Part shown: in pieces, positions 1 to 5,977 of the stretch
Layout: each line of letters opens with the position of its first letter
Position numbering within the stretch: position 1 is the first letter of the stretch
DNA from: Oxalobacter sp.
GTDB lineage: Bacteria; Pseudomonadota; Gammaproteobacteria; Burkholderiales; Burkholderiaceae_D
Direction of reading: 5' to 3'
Length of the DNA: 5,977 nt
NCBI GenBank assembly: GCA_012512465.1
Contig: JAAZED010000064.1
Span: 1 to 5,977 of the forward strand
Position numbers and translations under genes: made by a program
Notes under the pieces: generated by a model
What the model was told of the DNA's origin: nothing
Databases searched by the model: none
The model's input: only the letters and a program-made list of their open reading frames with translations

Positions 1-954
1 ATCTACGACTAACAGTTGATTTAAACGATCTGTGTCCATGGTGTTTGCGGCCTTGATAGCAAGCTGATTAGGTGGAATGGTTTTAGGGTTTGGCGTCATA
101 CCTTGATCTACCGTTAGACTGCGAATATCACCACAACGAATAATAAGACGGCGTAAATCGCCATCAGTAAAGACACCGATGGCCTGGTGGTTTTCATCCA
201 CAACAGCGGTCATCGCCATCCCTTTTTTCGTGATCTCGAAAAGGGCTTCACGAAGGGGGGTATCGGATGTCACCGCCGGAACCGCATCACCGCTTCGCAT
301 CACATCACTTACCAGCGTTAACAGGCGGCGTCCCAGTGCGCCACCAGGATGCGAGCGGGCAAAGTCATCTTCACGAAAACCCCGTGCGTCGAGCACGGCA
401 ACTGCCAGTGCATCACCCAAGGCCATGGTTGTGGTCGTGCTGGCTGTCGGGGCCAGGTTGAGCGGACAGGCTTCTTTTTCCACCTGGATGCTCAAATGAA
501 TATCGGATAATTGCGCCAGCCCGGAATATTCCTTTCCGGTCATCGCAATCATCCGGGCTCCCATCCGCTTGATGATAGGGCAGATTGACATCAGTTCTGC
601 TGCCTCACCGGAGTAGGAAATCGCAATAAAAACATCGTCCCGGGTAATCATGCCCAGGTCGCCATGCAATGCTTCGGCTGGATGAACAAACATGGCCGGC
701 GAGCCGGTTGATGAAAAAGTTGCGGCGATTTTACGGGCGACATGACCGGATTTTCCGATTCCCGACACAACGATGCGGCCGGTGCAGTCCAACAGCATAC
801 CGGTTGCTTTTTCAAAGTGTTCAGCGTCTTCGCCGGCAAGACGTTTTTTCAGACTGTCCAGTGCGGCAGTTTCGATTTCCAGTGTTTCAGCCGCAAGATT
901 CAATGCGCGTTTGGCATCAAAAGCTGGTGGTTTTTTTTGAGTATTTGCAGACAT
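1..954 (-). CDS. kdsD: Arabinose-5-phosphate isomerase KdsD (KpsF/GutQ family), C-terminus cut by window edge
   Basis: This cytoplasmic enzyme converts ribulose 5-phosphate to arabinose 5-phosphate, the first committed precursor of KDO for lipopolysaccharide. I translated 318 codons from the ATG at 954-952; the frame is open to base 1, so the stop is outside. The family is about 325-330 residues, so only some 10-15 are missing. The SIS domain covers about residues 40-185. It carries GIGKSGHVARK (65-75), HPAEALHGDLGM (91-102), SYSGE (113-117, where many relatives have SNSGE), PTASTTTTMALGDALA (169-184) and SHPGG (201-205). H97 and H202 match conserved histidines of the family. A first CBS domain lies at about 215-272 with VFTDGDLRR (261-269). 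A second starts near 281 and is truncated. The next in-frame codons upstream contain no better start before a stop. No Shine-Dalgarno sequence precedes the ATG. The KdsD rather than GutQ assignment rests on the usual KDO/Lpt context in Betaproteobacteria, which lies outside the window. An A8 run sits at codons 6-8. Confidence 0.95.
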   Translation of the reverse strand, partial: MSANTQKKPPAFDAKRALNLAAETLEIETAALDSLKKRLAGEDAEHFEKATGMLLDCTGRIVVSGIGKSGHVARKIAATFSSTGSPAMFVHPAEALHGDLGMITRDDVFIAISYSGEAAELMSICPIIKRMGARMIAMTGKEYSGLAQLSDIHLSIQVEKEACPLNLAPTASTTTTMALGDALAVAVLDARGFREDDFARSHPGGALGRRLLTLVSDVMRSGDAVPAVTSDTPLREALFEITKKGMAMTAVVDENHQAIGVFTDGDLRRLIIRCGDIRSLTVDQGMTPNPKTIPPNQLAIKAANTMDTDRLNQLLVVD

Positions 955-960
955 GTCAGC

Positions 961-966
961 AGTATA
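961..966 (-). promoter_or_regulatory. -10-like box of kdsD, possible leaderless start
   Basis: Read on the minus strand, TATACT matches the sigma-70 -10 consensus at five of six positions. It is followed by GCTGAC and then the kdsD ATG. If it is used, transcription would begin at or within a base or two of the start codon. That would fit the absence of a Shine-Dalgarno sequence. No -35 with a 16-18 bp spacer is evident; TTGCCT lies only 13 bp upstream. The real promoter could therefore be elsewhere in the intergenic region. Confidence 0.25.
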
Positions 967-1068
967 AACGAATTCATTCAGGCAAGAATCCCGACATTAA
1001 CAAAAGGATACAGAAAAGTGTTTGGCCATGTGCTGGCTGTGAAATAGCATAAAAAAGGGAGTGAGGTG

Positions 1069-1080
1069 TTATCCCGATAA
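1069..1080. promoter_or_regulatory. Short dyad TTATC-CC-GATAA, possible operator
   Basis: Two 5-bp arms, TTATC and GATAA, flank a CC centre about 30 bp upstream of the putative -35 of the antiporter gene. CCCGATAA from this site recurs as a direct repeat at 1219-1226, just before the antiporter start. Small dyads of this kind are typical of dimeric regulator sites. No known consensus was recognised and the match may be chance. Confidence 0.2.
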
Positions 1081-1109
1081 AAAGAATTGAAAAAAGCTTG
1101 AATTACATA

Positions 1110-1139
1110 TGGAAAAACAAGAACTTTTCTTTGTATACT
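1110..1139 (+). promoter_or_regulatory. Probable sigma-70 promoter of the antiporter gene
   Basis: TATACT at 1134-1139 is a five-of-six -10 box. TGGAAA at 1110-1115 is a four-of-six -35 with an 18-bp spacer. The surrounding sequence is AT-rich. Transcription would start near 1146 and give a leader of about 87 nt before the ATG at 1233. No other plus-strand hexamer pair in the intergenic region looked as good. The weak -35 leaves room for an activator. Confidence 0.45.
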
Positions 1140-1162
1140 CTAGTGTTACCTGATGTTCATGC

Positions 1163-1180
1163 AAATTAAATTAAATTAAA
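1163..1180 (+). repeat. AAATT tandem repeat (3.6 copies) in the antiporter leader
   Basis: Eighteen bases with an exact 5-bp period lie between the likely promoter and the antiporter start. They are followed directly by CAAGGGG. If the promoter at 1110-1139 is right, the repeat is transcribed into the 5' leader and would give an unstructured A/U stretch. Its effect is unknown. A five-base unit can change length by slippage. Confidence 0.5.
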
Positions 1181-1196
1181 CAAGGGGAATATCAAC

Positions 1197-1223
1197 TCGG
1201 GAAAATGGTTGTTTTTGACCCGA
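1197..1223 (+). promoter_or_regulatory. Predicted hairpin in the antiporter 5' leader
   Basis: TCGGGAAAA (1197-1205) can pair with TTTT (1213-1216) and CCCGA (1219-1223), leaving a GA bulge at 1217-1218 and a 7-nt loop. The hairpin ends 9 nt before the ATG at 1233, where a Shine-Dalgarno sequence would normally be, and none is seen there. The purine run AAGGGG at 1182-1187 is 45 nt from the ATG, too far for direct use. A role in gating or positioning the ribosome is inference; stability was judged by eye. Confidence 0.3.
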
Positions 1224-1232
1224 TAACACCTT

Positions 1233-3215
1233 ATGCAATCATCACTTTCGTTTGTCATCCTGATGCTTGGTGCCGCCGTTCTTGGCGTCGTGGTGTTTCG
1301 TATTCTTCAGTTGCCCCCGATTCTGGGTTATCTCACCGTCGGTATCATCATCGGGCCGCATTCGACCCGGCTGGTCAGTGATGCCGAATCGCTCAGTGGT
1401 CTTGCCGAATATGGCGTTGTCTTTCTGATGTTCTCCATTGGGCTGGAGTTTTCACTGCCCCAGCTTTATGCCATGCGGCGACTTGTCTTCGGGCTCGGGC
1501 TAAGTCAGGTGATTACCACTATAGCGGTCACTATGGCGATCTGTCTTGGGTGCACGTATCTCTTTTCCGCCATTGATATCAGCTGGCATGCTGCGCTGGC
1601 ATTGGGTGGTGCCATTGCCATGTCTTCAACCGCGATCGTCTCCAAGATGCTGGCTGAGAAACTCGAACTGGAAAGCGAGCATGGCCGACGGATTATCGGC
1701 ATTTTGCTTTTCCAGGATCTGGCCGTTGTTGTTCTGCTCATTTTAGTGCCTACCCTGGCAAACAATCCGGGCAATATCTGGATGGTGATCGGCTTGGCGT
1801 TAGGCAAGGCCATCCTGGTCATGGCAACGATTCTCTTTTTCGGGCAGAAGCTGATGAGCAAATGGCTGAGCCTTGTTGCACGGAGAAAGTCTCAGGAACT
1901 TTTCATGCTCAACCTGTTGCTTATCACGCTGGGTGCGGCATGGATAACGGAGCATTTTGGTCTCTCACTGGAATTGGGTGCGTTCATGGCTGGCATGCTG
2001 ATCTCAGAGACGCGATACAAGCATGAGGTTGAGGCTGATATCAAATCATTTCGTGATGTCCTTTTAGGGCTGTATTTCATCACGATAGGCATGTTGTTGA
2101 ACGTCCGGCTGGTGATTGCCCACTGGTGGGCAATCCTGCTGCTTATCATCGCACTTTTTGTCGTCAAGTTTGTCCTGATCGCCTGGCTGACCAAAATGTT
2201 TGGTGCTTCAAGAGGTGTCAGCATCCGCACAGGGCTGGCGCTTGCTCAGGTGGGTGAATTCGGCTTTGTTCTGTTGAATCAGGTGGGTGGGCTCAACATG
2301 CTGGAACCCTGGCTGGTTCAGGTGCTTCTGGCATCTATGGTGCTGTCGATGCTTACCGCGCCATTCATCATTGCTCCGTCTGACCGGATTGTCATGAAAT
2401 TTTCCGCCAATGAGTGGATGCTGCAGTCTTTAGCATTGACCCAACTGGCCAGCAGTACCATGGGAACCAAGCAACACGTCGTGATTGCCGGTTTTGGCCG
2501 GACAGGGCAAAGTGTCGCCAGGCTTTTGAGTGATGAAAAAATCGCCTATCACGCGCTTGACCTGGATCTGGAGCGTGTCAGAAGAGCCGAAGCCGCTGGT
2601 GAGCATGTGTCATATGCGGATGCGACAAGGCGTGAGAGCCTGATTGCGGCAGGTATTCATCGTGCGTCTTCACTGGTCATCACGTTTGCCAATACCCATG
2701 CTGCACTGACAATCATGCATTACGCCAAGGAGTTGGCGCCGTCATTGCCGGTGATTGTCCGCAGTCATGATGACACGGATTTTGAGCGCCTGAAGGAAGG
2801 TGGTGCTGACGAGATTGTGCCTGAGGCTATTGAGAGTAGCCTGGTGCTGACCTCGCATGCGCTTTTGGCGGCTGGCATTCCCATTCGCCGGGTGATGCGC
2901 CGCACCCAAGAGGCACGGATGGAGCGTTATGTCTCACTCAGGGAATATTTCCATGGCGAATCGGATGCCAGCCTGGTGGATGAAGATACCTACCGTCGCC
3001 TGCATTCATTACGGATACCCCCAGAATCCCATGCAGTGGGACAGACGCTACGCGATCTCGGGTTACCATCCTCCAATGTCGAGGTCACCATGGTACGCCG
3101 CGGCAAGGAAAAGCTGGAAACCTACGCCGACATGAAAATCGAGGCGGATGACGTGCTGGTGCTTCGTGGCACGTCTGAAGGGATTACCCTGACCGAAGAG
3201 CGTCTGCTCAAATAA
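1233..3215 (+). CDS. KefB/KefC-type monovalent cation:proton antiporter (CPA2 family) with RCK domain
   Basis: This 660-residue inner-membrane protein likely exchanges or releases K+ (or Na+) against H+, with its cytoplasmic domain acting as gate. The Na+/H+ exchanger domain with many hydrophobic helices spans about residues 5-385. It includes PPILGYLTVGIIIGP (28-42), FSIGLEF (67-73), SSTAIVSK (131-138), LLFQDLAVV (158-166) and LELGAFMAGMLIS (246-258). HEVEADI (264-270) resembles the acidic regulatory loop HALESDI of KefC, with E267 and D269 in the matching positions. A TrkA-N/RCK domain follows from about 413 with the nucleotide motif GFGRTG (420-425) and acidic residues at 443-445. A TrkA-C domain covers about 575-655. 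The ATG is preceded by an in-frame TAA at 1224-1226, so no longer start exists, and the N-terminus fits the family. No KefF/KefG-like oxidoreductase partner is visible. It is longer than E. coli KefB/KefC (about 600-620), so I do not assign kefB or kefC firmly; ion specificity cannot be read from sequence. Confidence 0.93.
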   Translation: MQSSLSFVILMLGAAVLGVVVFRILQLPPILGYLTVGIIIGPHSTRLVSDAESLSGLAEYGVVFLMFSIGLEFSLPQLYAMRRLVFGLGLSQVITTIAVTMAICLGCTYLFSAIDISWHAALALGGAIAMSSTAIVSKMLAEKLELESEHGRRIIGILLFQDLAVVVLLILVPTLANNPGNIWMVIGLALGKAILVMATILFFGQKLMSKWLSLVARRKSQELFMLNLLLITLGAAWITEHFGLSLELGAFMAGMLISETRYKHEVEADIKSFRDVLLGLYFITIGMLLNVRLVIAHWWAILLLIIALFVVKFVLIAWLTKMFGASRGVSIRTGLALAQVGEFGFVLLNQVGGLNMLEPWLVQVLLASMVLSMLTAPFIIAPSDRIVMKFSANEWMLQSLALTQLASSTMGTKQHVVIAGFGRTGQSVARLLSDEKIAYHALDLDLERVRRAEAAGEHVSYADATRRESLIAAGIHRASSLVITFANTHAALTIMHYAKELAPSLPVIVRSHDDTDFERLKEGGADEIVPEAIESSLVLTSHALLAAGIPIRRVMRRTQEARMERYVSLREYFHGESDASLVDEDTYRRLHSLRIPPESHAVGQTLRDLGLPSSNVEVTMVRRGKEKLETYADMKIEADDVLVLRGTSEGITLTEERLLK

Positions 3216-3226
3216 GCGGTTTATTT
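3210..3226. terminator. AT-only hairpin over both convergent stop codons, weak terminator candidate
   Basis: AAATAA (3210-3215) and TTATTT (3221-3226) form a 6-bp inverted repeat around a GCGGT loop. The antiporter TAA (3213-3215) and the uvrA TAA (3221-3223, read in reverse) both lie in the arms. On the plus strand the T run continues to 3229. The stem has no G-C pair, so it would be a poor intrinsic terminator. A GC-rich hairpin at 3236-3248 (GCCCA-gca-TGGGC) is near but has no T tract after it on either strand. Confidence 0.2.
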
Positions 3227-5977
3227 TTTCTTCCTGCCCAGCATGGGCGCCAGATAGTGTCCGGTAATACTGTCCGGGTTTTTCGCGAGTTCTTCGGGTG
3301 TGCCGGTCGCGATAATACGGCCTCCGCCCTCACCGCCTTCCGGTCCCAGATCCACAATCCAATCGGCTGTCTTGATCACATCCAGATTGTGTTCAATGAT
3401 GACAACGGTGTTGCCCTGGTCGCGCAGCCGATGGATGACTTTCAGGAGCAGGTCAATATCATGGAAGTGCAGTCCGGTGGTTGGTTCATCCAGAATATAA
3501 AGGGTGCGGCCAGTATCCCGTTTGGACAACTCAAGGGACAGTTTGACGCGCTGTGCCTCACCACCGGAAAGCGTTGTGGCGCTTTGACCGAGGCGGATAT
3601 AGCCCAATCCCACATCCAGAAGGGTTTGCAGCCGTCTGGCGACCATCGGAACCGCTTTGAAAAACTCGAAAGCCTCTTCCACTGTCATGCCAAGCACCTC
3701 AGAGATGTTTTTATCCCGATAGTTGATTTCCAGCGTTTCGCGGTTATAGCGTTTGCCATGGCAGACATCGCAGGGCACGTAGATATCAGGCAGAAAGTGC
3801 ATTTCCACCTTGATGACACCATCACCCTGACAGGCTTCGCAGCGGCCGCCCTTGACGTTGAAGGAGAATCGCCCTGGCGTATATCCTCTCTCACGAGAGG
3901 CGGGCACATTGGAGAAGAGTTCGCGTACCGGGGTGAAAAGCCCGGTATAAGTAGCCGGGTTGGAACGCGGGGTTCGCCCGATGGGTGCCTGATTAACGGC
4001 GATAACCTTGTCAAAATGTTCCAGTCCGCTGATCGATTCAAAAGGCGCCGGTTCTGTCTGTGATCCGAAAAGATGCTGGGAGACTGCGGCATACAGGGTG
4101 TCATTTACCAGCGTGGATTTGCCGGAACCGGAAACACCGGTCACACAGGTCAGCAGTCCGACAGGCAGTTTGAAGGTGATGTCTTTCAGGTTGTTTCCAC
4201 TGGCGCCCTTTATCACCAGTTGGCTTTTTTTATCCTGGCGGATGCGTTTTTTGGGAACCGGGATCGAGAGTTCGCCATTCAGGTATTTTGCCGTCAGGGA
4301 TGTTTTGGATTGCAGGATCGATTCCGGCGCGCCCTGCACAACGACATTGCCGCCATGAACCCCGGCACCGACCCCCATGTCAATGATGTGATCGGCTGTG
4401 CGGATCGCATCTTCATCATGTTCAACAACAAGGACGGTATTGCCAATATCCCGCAGGTGCTTGAGCGTGGCTATGAGGCGGTCATTATCCCGCTGGTGAA
4501 GGCCGATGGAGGGCTCATCCAGCACATACATGACACCCGTTAAGCCACTGCCAATCTGCGAGGCCAGGCGGATACGCTGGGATTCGCCGCCAGAGAGGGT
4601 ATCTGCTCCCCGGTTCAATGCGAGGTAGTCCAGCCCGACATTATTCAGAAAATGCAGCCGGGAAATGATTTCGCTCACAATCCGTGCCGCAATTTCCTTT
4701 TTGGCGCCGGTTAGGGCCAGTGTTTCAAAATAATGCAGCGTTTCATTCAGTGGCAGGCGCGTGATTTCATGGATGGCCCGCTCCTGCCCGTCATTACCGA
4801 CCGTCACAAAACGGGCCTCGGTGCGGAGCCGGGCGCCATGACACGACGGACACTCTTTTTCATTGATCAGTTTGGCCAGGTCTTCGCGTACCGCCATTGA
4901 GTCCGTTTCACGATAGCGACGCTGCAGGTTGTTAATGATGCCTTCAAAGGTGTGTTCACGCAGCCAGGGACGGCCCCTTTCATTGGTATAGGTAAACGGA
5001 ATTTTTTCTCTGCCTGAGCCAAAAAGCACCACATCACGAACATTTTCGGGCAATTCCTCAAATGGCGTGTCAATGTCGAAATCGTAATAGGCTGCCAGGC
5101 TTTGCAGCATCTGGAAGTAAAACTGGTTGCGCCGGTCCCATCCCTTGACGGCGCCTGATGCAAGCGAAAGGCCTGGAAAGAGCACAACCCGCTTGGGGTC
5201 AAAAAATTCGATATGACCCAGGCCATCGCATTCCGGACAGGCGCCCATCGGGTTATTAAAGGAAAAAATGCGGGGTTCCAGCTCATGCAGGGAAAATCCG
5301 CAGATGGGGCAGGCAAACTGGCTGGAAAAAATCTGTTCTTCACCGGAATCCATGTCTACGGCAAGTGCTTGGCCATCTGCCATCCGCAGCGCGGTTTCAA
5401 AGCTTTCTGCCAGCCGTTGCTTGATTTCCGGATTGATACGCACGCGGTCGACAACGACATCAATCGTGTGCTTTTCATTTTTTTTCAGTTTGGGAATGCT
5501 TTCCATATCAAAGACATTCGCTTTTTTGGTGCCACTCTGTACCCGGAAGCGGACAAATCCCTGTGCCTGCATCTGTTCAAAGAGGTCAACATGCTCGCCT
5601 TTACGATTGTTGACGACAGGCGCAAGAATCATGAGCCGGGTGCCTTCCGGCAGTGCCATGACAGCGTCCACCATCTGGGAGACAGACTGGGCCGCCAGTA
5701 CGATTTCGGGATGGTTCGGACAGTGTGGCGTCCCGACGCGGGCGAACAGGAGGCGCAGGTAGTCATAGATTTCGGTAACGGTACCGATGGTCGAGCGCGG
5801 GTTGTGCGAGGCGGCTTTCTGGTCAATCGCGATGGCAGGCGACAATCCTTCTATCAGGTCGACATCCGGTTTTTCCATCAATTGCAGAAACTGCCGAGCA
5901 TAAGCGGAGAGCGATTCAACGTAACGCCGTTGCCCCTCGGCATACAGCGTATCGAAGGCGAGCGAAGACTTGCCGGA
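3221..5977 (-). CDS. uvrA: UvrA, excinuclease ABC subunit A, N-terminus cut by window edge
   Basis: UvrA is the ATP-dependent damage sensor that loads UvrB in nucleotide excision repair in the cytoplasm. The visible part has 918 residues. The frame is open to 5977, where it begins [20 protein letters not shown], the end of the first Walker A motif. By comparison with E. coli UvrA about 34 residues are missing, giving about 950 in total (E. coli has 940). In visible numbering, the first zinc cysteines are C223, C226, C247 and C250, CPSC is at 376-379, ABC signature LSGGESQ at 461-467, Walker B YVLDEP at 484-489, and H520 is the switch histidine. The second half has Walker [10 protein letters not shown] (614-622), zinc cysteines C713, C716, C736 and C739, signature LSGGEAQ (803-809), Walker B YILDEP (827-832) and H863. 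Both ATPase halves look complete and functional. The TTG at 5881 is an internal leucine codon, not the start. Promoter and any LexA box lie outside the window. It ends 5 bp from the convergent antiporter stop. Confidence 0.98.
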   Translation of the reverse strand, partial: SGKSSLAFDTLYAEGQRRYVESLSAYARQFLQLMEKPDVDLIEGLSPAIAIDQKAASHNPRSTIGTVTEIYDYLRLLFARVGTPHCPNHPEIVLAAQSVSQMVDAVMALPEGTRLMILAPVVNNRKGEHVDLFEQMQAQGFVRFRVQSGTKKANVFDMESIPKLKKNEKHTIDVVVDRVRINPEIKQRLAESFETALRMADGQALAVDMDSGEEQIFSSQFACPICGFSLHELEPRIFSFNNPMGACPECDGLGHIEFFDPKRVVLFPGLSLASGAVKGWDRRNQFYFQMLQSLAAYYDFDIDTPFEELPENVRDVVLFGSGREKIPFTYTNERGRPWLREHTFEGIINNLQRRYRETDSMAVREDLAKLINEKECPSCHGARLRTEARFVTVGNDGQERAIHEITRLPLNETLHYFETLALTGAKKEIAARIVSEIISRLHFLNNVGLDYLALNRGADTLSGGESQRIRLASQIGSGLTGVMYVLDEPSIGLHQRDNDRLIATLKHLRDIGNTVLVVEHDEDAIRTADHIIDMGVGAGVHGGNVVVQGAPESILQSKTSLTAKYLNGELSIPVPKKRIRQDKKSQLVIKGASGNNLKDITFKLPVGLLTCVTGVSGSGKSTLVNDTLYAAVSQHLFGSQTEPAPFESISGLEHFDKVIAVNQAPIGRTPRSNPATYTGLFTPVRELFSNVPASRERGYTPGRFSFNVKGGRCEACQGDGVIKVEMHFLPDIYVPCDVCHGKRYNRETLEINYRDKNISEVLGMTVEEAFEFFKAVPMVARRLQTLLDVGLGYIRLGQSATTLSGGEAQRVKLSLELSKRDTGRTLYILDEPTTGLHFHDIDLLLKVIHRLRDQGNTVVIIEHNLDVIKTADWIVDLGPEGGEGGGRIIATGTPEELAKNPDSITGHYLAPMLGRKKK

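Larger units (their letters stand above)
1065..1230. repeat. Inverted 9-mer pair GGTGTTATC / GATAACACC flanking the antiporter promoter
   Basis: GGTGTTATC at 1065-1073 is the exact reverse complement of GATAACACC at 1222-1230, with 148 bp between them. The left copy lies upstream of the likely antiporter promoter. The right copy ends 2 bp before the antiporter ATG. The repeat is seen directly. A role as paired operator sites or a looping site is inference only. A single 9-bp match in a region this size is uncommon but not decisive. Confidence 0.35.
955..1232. other. Divergent intergenic control region between kdsD and the antiporter gene
   Basis: This 278-bp stretch holds no convincing gene and must carry the promoters of both flanking genes. 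It is AT-rich toward the antiporter side. It contains a -10-like TATACT for kdsD on the minus strand (961-966), the likely antiporter promoter (1110-1139), an AAATT tandem repeat (1163-1180), inverted 9-mers at 1065-1073 and 1222-1230, three TCCCGA hexamers (989-994, 1072-1077, and 1197-1202 in reverse) plus CCCGA at 1219-1223, and a hairpin at 1197-1223. I saw no tRNA, no recognisable riboswitch and no intrinsic terminator in it. Confidence 0.85.

Noticed and set aside
179..499. Plus-strand 106-aa frame opposite kdsD
   Set aside because: It overlaps the well-conserved SIS/CBS coding sequence of kdsD on the other strand and has low-complexity Ser/Arg composition typical of a shadow frame.
669..1052. 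Plus-strand 127-aa frame crossing the kdsD start
   Set aside because: Most of it is antisense to kdsD, and it then runs through the promoter region. No recognisable domain and no ribosome binding site.
1205..1381. Plus-strand 58-codon frame from ATG 1205 overlapping the antiporter start in another frame
   Set aside because: It might be an upstream regulatory ORF, but the ATG sits in the hairpin stem, has only a poor GGG upstream and gives an Arg/Ser/His-rich peptide expected of an out-of-frame reading of the antiporter gene.
3236..3248. GC-rich hairpin GCCCA-gca-TGGGC near the uvrA 3' end
   Set aside because: It lies within the uvrA coding sequence and no T run follows it on either strand; the T run at 3224-3229 is on the wrong side for plus-strand termination.
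3257..4543. Long plus-strand open frame (268 aa, then 156 aa after one stop at 4061-4063) opposite uvrA
   Set aside because: It is fully antisense to conserved UvrA ATPase and zinc motifs. Such mirror frames arise from UvrA codon use and are a known source of spurious annotations. No Shine-Dalgarno sequence or family motif supports it.
5268..5762. Plus-strand 164-aa frame opposite the uvrA N-terminal half
   Set aside because: Antisense to conserved UvrA sequence, Ser/Arg-rich, no motif or start signal.

Overview
The window holds three ordinary chromosomal genes and no phage, transposon, CRISPR or defence features. A partial KDO-pathway isomerase (kdsD) lies on the minus strand at 1-954. A complete KefB/KefC-type cation:proton antiporter lies on the plus strand at 1233-3215. 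Most of uvrA lies on the minus strand at 3221-5977. kdsD runs off the left edge and uvrA runs off the right edge; both are in frame and look intact as far as they can be seen.

The organism looks like a Gram-negative proteobacterium. kdsD implies lipopolysaccharide with KDO. A KefB/KefC-type antiporter divergent from kdsD is an arrangement I associate with Betaproteobacteria, where kdsD usually leads on to kdsC, lptC, lptA, lptB and rpoN. GC content is near one half by eye, which would suit a lower-GC member such as an Oxalobacter-like Burkholderiales species. That family-level guess is inference and is not proven by the window.

Layout: kdsD and the antiporter gene are divergent and share a 278-bp control region (955-1232). 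The antiporter gene and uvrA are convergent, with only 5 bp between their stop codons. The shared control region holds a good -10 box for the antiporter gene, a -10-like box for kdsD so close to its ATG that a leaderless message is possible, repeated TCCCGA sites, a pair of inverted 9-mers, an AAATT tandem repeat and a hairpin just before the antiporter start. Neither divergent gene has a clear Shine-Dalgarno sequence.

The genes do not form one pathway. KdsD makes arabinose 5-phosphate for KDO and lipopolysaccharide synthesis. The antiporter handles K+ or Na+ against protons at the inner membrane. UvrA starts nucleotide excision repair. I found no undescribed system. The points worth a second look are regulatory details between kdsD and the antiporter gene and the tight convergent junction with uvrA.
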